From positions 1 to 7,648 of the forward strand of contig CABSAH010000084.1 of NCBI GenBank assembly GCA_902475645.1: 7,648 bases of DNA, in the 5' to 3' direction. Position numbers and translations under genes: made by a program. Below, piece by piece: positions 6,096 through 7,648 of the stretch (position 1 is the stretch's first letter; each line of letters begins with the position of its first letter). The notes beneath the pieces are model-generated. The model was not told where the DNA came from. It worked only from the letters and a program-made list of their open reading frames with translations, and ran no database searches. The stretch is from an uncultured Christensenellaceae bacterium (GTDB taxonomy: Bacteria; Bacillota; Clostridia; Christensenellales; CAG-138).

Positions 6096-6800
6096 ATGAA
6101 TAAAAAGCTAATGCGGATAATATGCGCATTGACCTGCGCGGCGCTTGCGGCGGCTATGCTTTCCGGCTGTACCGCGCCCGCGGACAGCATAGAGGTGAAT
6201 GTTATAAAGGAAGGCGCACCCACCAGGGCGCCTGCGGAGACGGCCTTGCCGGAAATTCCGCCTGACGGGAGTCAAGGCGTTGACGCCCACGGCGCGGAGG
6301 AAACGTTACCCATTGGCGATATTCCGCTGACAATGATATTCGCAAGCGGCGCGGGCGCGTGGGGCACGGAGCTTACGCTGTATGCGGACGGCACGTTTGA
6401 AGGCGAATACCGCGACGGCGAGATGGGAGAAAACAGCGACGGTTTCCCCGGCGGCACGGTGTATTTTTGCCGATTTTCGGGCAAATTCGCCAACATAGTT
6501 AAGATAGACGAAAATTCCTACGCCATGACGCTTGACGAGCTTACCAAGGATGAAAGCCGCGGCGCGGAGTGGATAGAGGACGGCGTGCGCTATGTGCAGA
6601 GCACGGCTCACGGCATAGAAAACGGCCGCGATTTCATACTGTATATGCCCTCCGCCCCGCTCGACGGCCTGAACGCCGAATTTTTAAGCTGGTGGCCCGA
6701 TTATTACAAGCTAAGCGGGGAGGCGGGCGACATACCGACCACGCTCGGCCGCTTCGCCCTTATGAACTGCGCGGAGTGGTTCGGGTTCTTCACATATTGA
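6096..6800 (+). CDS. Predicted secreted lipoprotein of unknown function
   Basis: A 234-aa protein with a clear lipoprotein signal peptide: MNKK, a hydrophobic stretch at about residues 8-21, then lipobox LSGC (22-25) with Cys25 as the lipidated residue. It should be anchored to the outer face of the cytoplasmic membrane. A low-complexity linker rich in Pro, Ala and Glu follows (about 26-76). The mature domain (about 77-234) looks beta-rich, with GAWGTELTLYADGTFEGEY (87-105) and then GTVYFCRFSGKFANI; several Trp, Tyr and Gly positions suggest a compact barrel-like or ligand-binding fold. I believe similar uncharacterised lipoproteins occur in other gut Firmicutes, but I cannot name a family. 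Two AAAGGAG-like sites precede the start; the first (6080-6086) is well spaced and the second (6088-6094) abuts the ATG. It may be controlled by the ModE-like protein upstream, by position only. Confidence 0.8.
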   Translation: MNKKLMRIICALTCAALAAAMLSGCTAPADSIEVNVIKEGAPTRAPAETALPEIPPDGSQGVDAHGAEETLPIGDIPLTMIFASGAGAWGTELTLYADGTFEGEYRDGEMGENSDGFPGGTVYFCRFSGKFANIVKIDENSYAMTLDELTKDESRGAEWIEDGVRYVQSTAHGIENGRDFILYMPSAPLDGLNAEFLSWWPDYYKLSGEAGDIPTTLGRFALMNCAEWFGFFTY

Positions 6801-6808
6801 GGAGAAAG

Positions 6809-6846
6809 CTTAATTCATAATTCATAATGCATAATGCGGAATTAAG
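6809..6846. repeat. AT-rich short repeat bounded by 8-bp inverted arms
   Basis: CTTAATTC (6809-6816) and GAATTAAG (6839-6846) are perfect inverted arms. Between them are reiterated CATAAT units (ATAATTCATAATGCATAATGC). It starts 9 nt after the lipoprotein stop codon and marks a sharp composition change from the GC-rich genes. Such CATAAT/AATTC tracts often border repeat or insertion-sequence debris in Firmicutes (recalled, not checked). It could be a small miniature-element end or a weak terminator stem. Confidence 0.55.
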
Positions 6847-6852
6847 TGAAAA

Positions 6853-6923
6853 GAGGGGTTGATGGGGGTTCCGTCAACCCCTCGGTTGTCAAACATACTC
6901 TTTTTTCCGTCAACCCCTCAGTT
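6853..6923. repeat. CAACCCCTC repeat units, the first forming a 10-bp hairpin
   Basis: GAGGGGTTGA (6853-6862) pairs perfectly with TCAACCCCTC (6874-6883) across 11 nt. The unit CCGTCAACCCCTC(G/A)GTT then recurs at 6871-6887 and 6907-6923, so the 5' arm could pair with either copy. A further CAACCCCTCAGT is at 7466-7477. The hairpin may stop transcription from the lipoprotein gene, but the nearest T-run (6901-6906) lies 17 nt beyond the stem, which makes a classical intrinsic terminator doubtful. Confidence 0.6.
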
Positions 6924-6929
6924 AAACGG

Positions 6930-6990
6930 ACTCCCTCAGAAAATTCGCTTACAGCGAATTTCCAGCCCTCCCTGCTGCGCAGGGCCACTC
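6930..6990. repeat. Double-hairpin palindromic repeat module
   Basis: After ACTCCCTCAG come two perfect hairpins: AAATTCGCT-TAC-AGCGAATTT (6941-6961) and CCCTGC-TGC-GCAGGG (6970-6984). The same plan, CCCTCAG followed by a hairpin and then a second GC-rich hairpin, is found at 7471-7510 with quite different stem sequences. That marks it as one module of a dispersed repeat family. No gene is seen here on either strand. Confidence 0.65.
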
Positions 6991-6991
6991 T

Positions 6992-7046
6992 GGTTGGAAC
7001 AAGGTCGCCTTACTCACTGCCGTTCGTAATTCTCCCTGTTCCTGCC
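6992..7046 (+). repeat. 55-nt direct repeat, copy 1
   Basis: Matches 7594-7648 at 53 of 55 positions, with two adjacent substitutions (TG versus AT at 7017-7018). It begins GGTTGGAACAAGGTCG and ends CTCCCTGTTCCTGCC. Part of it (ACTCAC, then CGTTCGT) recurs at the left edge of the window. Copy 1 continues into a small hairpin, CCGCC-ACA-GGCGG (7067-7079). Open reading on the minus strand here is not convincing as a gene. Confidence 0.85.
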
Positions 7047-7102
7047 CGTTCTCCGTTTCGCTTCATCCGCCACAGGCGGCGCTCAACTCCGAACCTCAAA
7101 GA

Positions 7103-7173
7103 GGGAGCCTTTTGGTATATGCAAGCTCCGCCCAAAAGCTGTCCCCGTTTACGGGGAAAGTGGACACGAACGA
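7103..7173 (+). repeat. Palindromic repeat module, copy A
   Basis: GGGAGCCTTTTGGT at 7103 begins a module. Inside it CTTTTGG (7109-7115) and CCAAAAG (7132-7138) are inverted arms, and TCCCCG-TTTA-CGGGGA (7142-7157) is a second hairpin. Its first 45 nt recur at 7505-7552 with one 3-nt insertion and a few substitutions. Its last 43 nt are the inverted counterpart of 13-55. It ends by running directly into IS30 transposase sequence with the shared octamer ACGAACGA (7166-7173). Confidence 0.75.
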
Positions 7174-7345
7174 GAACACCAACGACCTGCTGCGCTTTTT
7201 CTTCCCAAAGGGCTACAATTTTCACACCCTGTCCGAGGAGCATCTCCGCCGTGTGACGGACATGATCAACAACCGTCCCCGCAAATGCCTCGGCTGGAAA
7301 TCCCCTAGTGAAGTTTTCTTCTCTCAGGGTGTTGCACTTGCTTGA
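7166..7345 (+). pseudogene. IS30-family transposase, C-terminal remnant
   Basis: Reading from 7166, the frame encodes TNENTNDLLRFFFPKGYNF and, further on, INNRPRKCLGWKSPSEVFF, the characteristic C-terminus of IS30-family DDE transposases. The Glu in NENTN is, from family knowledge, the third catalytic acidic residue. The two upstream aspartates, the helix-turn-helix and more than 200 N-terminal residues are missing. The preceding sequence is the palindromic repeat, not transposase. The frame stays open to TGA at 7343-7345 but ends GVALA, where IS30 proteins commonly end near VLHL. VLHL is present in the next frame (GTGTTGCACTTG, 7329-7340), so a one-base frameshift near the end is likely. Its single isoleucine codon is ATC, unlike mnmE and its neighbours. 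It cannot encode an active transposase. Confidence 0.85.
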
Positions 7346-7349
7346 CTTG

Positions 7350-7475
7350 GTGGCGTGGCTTTTGCGAAGCAAAAGACGGAGGGAGTTAAAAGGGGTGCGG
7401 CTCGGAGGTGGATGCGAGTGCAACGAGCAGACGAAGGGGTTGCAACGGGGCTGCGGTTTTCCCCTCAACCCCTCA
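7350..7475. repeat. Non-coding repeat debris, includes a hairpin module in the opposite orientation
   Basis: CTTTTGC-GAA-GCAAAAG (7359-7375) is a perfect hairpin. Read on the minus strand its flank is AACTCCCTCCGTC, corresponding to ACTCCCTCAG at 6930-6939, so this is the same kind of module inverted. AGGGGTTG (7435-7442) can pair with CAACCCCT (7466-7473) over a 23-nt loop. Short open frames here show no recognisable protein. Confidence 0.5.
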
Positions 7476-7552
7476 GTCGCCTTGCGGCGACAGCTCCCCG
7501 TCCGGGGAGCCTTTTGGTTTATGTAAGCTCCATTTCCCAAAAGCTGTTCCCG
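7476..7552 (+). repeat. Palindromic repeat module, copy B
   Basis: Consists of GTCGCC-TTGC-GGCGAC (7476-7491), GCTCCCCG-TC-CGGGGAGC (7493-7510) and then the unit beginning GGGAGCCTTTTGGT (7505-7552). That unit matches 7103-7147 apart from a TTT insertion (at about 7533-7535) and a few substitutions. After it lie TATTCCCCCTCAGTCAA and a 55-nt repeat copy. It is non-coding on both strands as far as I can see. Confidence 0.75.
7493..7514 (+). terminator. Terminator-like GC hairpin inside repeat copy B
   Basis: An 8-bp GC-rich stem, GCTCCCCG with CGGGGAGC, is followed at once by CTTTT. This is the form of an intrinsic terminator, although the T-run is only four long and the 2-nt loop would open to four. 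It is part of a repeat, so termination may be a by-product of where the repeat inserted. No intact gene lies directly upstream. Confidence 0.4.
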
Positions 7553-7593
7553 CGAGATATTCCCCCTCAGTCAATACGCATAAATTGAGCCCA

Positions 7594-7648
7594 GGTTGGA
7601 ACAAGGTCGCCTTACTCACATCCGTTCGTAATTCTCCCTGTTCCTGCC
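7594..7648 (+). repeat. 55-nt direct repeat, copy 2 (cut by window end)
   Basis: Same sequence as 6992-7046 with two adjacent differences, and it probably continues past the window. The sequences before the two copies are unrelated (CCACTCT versus TGAGCCCA), which places the left boundary of the repeated unit at or near GGTTGG. The distance between copies is about 602 nt and encloses the transposase remnant and both palindromic modules. Confidence 0.85.

Noticed and set aside
7010..7540. Minus-strand open frame of 176 codons across the right-hand repeats
   Set aside because: It runs antisense through the IS30 remnant and several palindromic modules. The apparent protein is translated repeat sequence, although similar spurious proteins may be annotated in databases.
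6853..7648. Possible CRISPR array, because of many short palindromic repeats
   Set aside because: Repeats are of different lengths and spacings, occur in both orientations, and there are no regular spacers or cas genes.

Overview
The window looks like a GC-rich chromosomal segment of a Clostridia-type Firmicute, probably a gut-associated one. The MurG is of the Gram-positive type (GGGSAGHVTPN and HESDYTPG motifs). There is an N-terminally lost IS30-family transposase, and the right flank is built from palindromic repeats of a kind I associate with gut Firmicutes. Isoleucine is written mainly as ATA although other codons are GC-ending: a hand count of mnmE gives 33 ATA, 6 ATT and 0 ATC. Taxonomy is inferred; no rRNA or other marker gene is present.

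Layout. Positions 1-60 hold one end of a palindromic repeat. From 148 to 5587 four genes lie on the + strand: cca (CCA-adding enzyme), mnmE (tRNA wobble-uridine modification GTPase), murG (lipid II synthesis) and a Trm11/Trm14-like N2-methylguanosine methyltransferase with a HEAT-like N-terminus. cca and mnmE overlap by 8 nt. murG and the methyltransferase overlap by 4 nt (ATGA). A good sigma-A-type promoter lies between mnmE and murG, so these are probably two transcription units. Three of the four genes mature or modify RNA, most likely tRNA; murG is the exception.

Positions 5588-6800 hold a one-domain ModE-like winged-helix regulator and a secreted lipoprotein of unknown function. The 58-nt gap before the regulator carries TGTTTCACATGAAACA, one base from the ParB-binding parS consensus TGTTTCACGTGAAACA. 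The gap before the lipoprotein carries two overlapping dyads that cannot form together.

Positions 6801-7648 contain no intact gene. They are a mosaic of short hairpin modules, including a 55-nt direct repeat (53/55 identical copies), a repeated 45-48-nt module, and the last ~60 codons of an IS30-family transposase. One end of this mosaic is an inverted copy of the left edge of the window (40/43 identical), so related repeats in opposite orientation bracket the whole gene block.

No CRISPR array, tRNA, rRNA, prophage or recognisable defence system is visible. The points most worth checking are the parS-like site, the HEAT-methyltransferase architecture, the palindromic repeat family whose stems change while staying self-complementary, and the ATA-dominant isoleucine usage.
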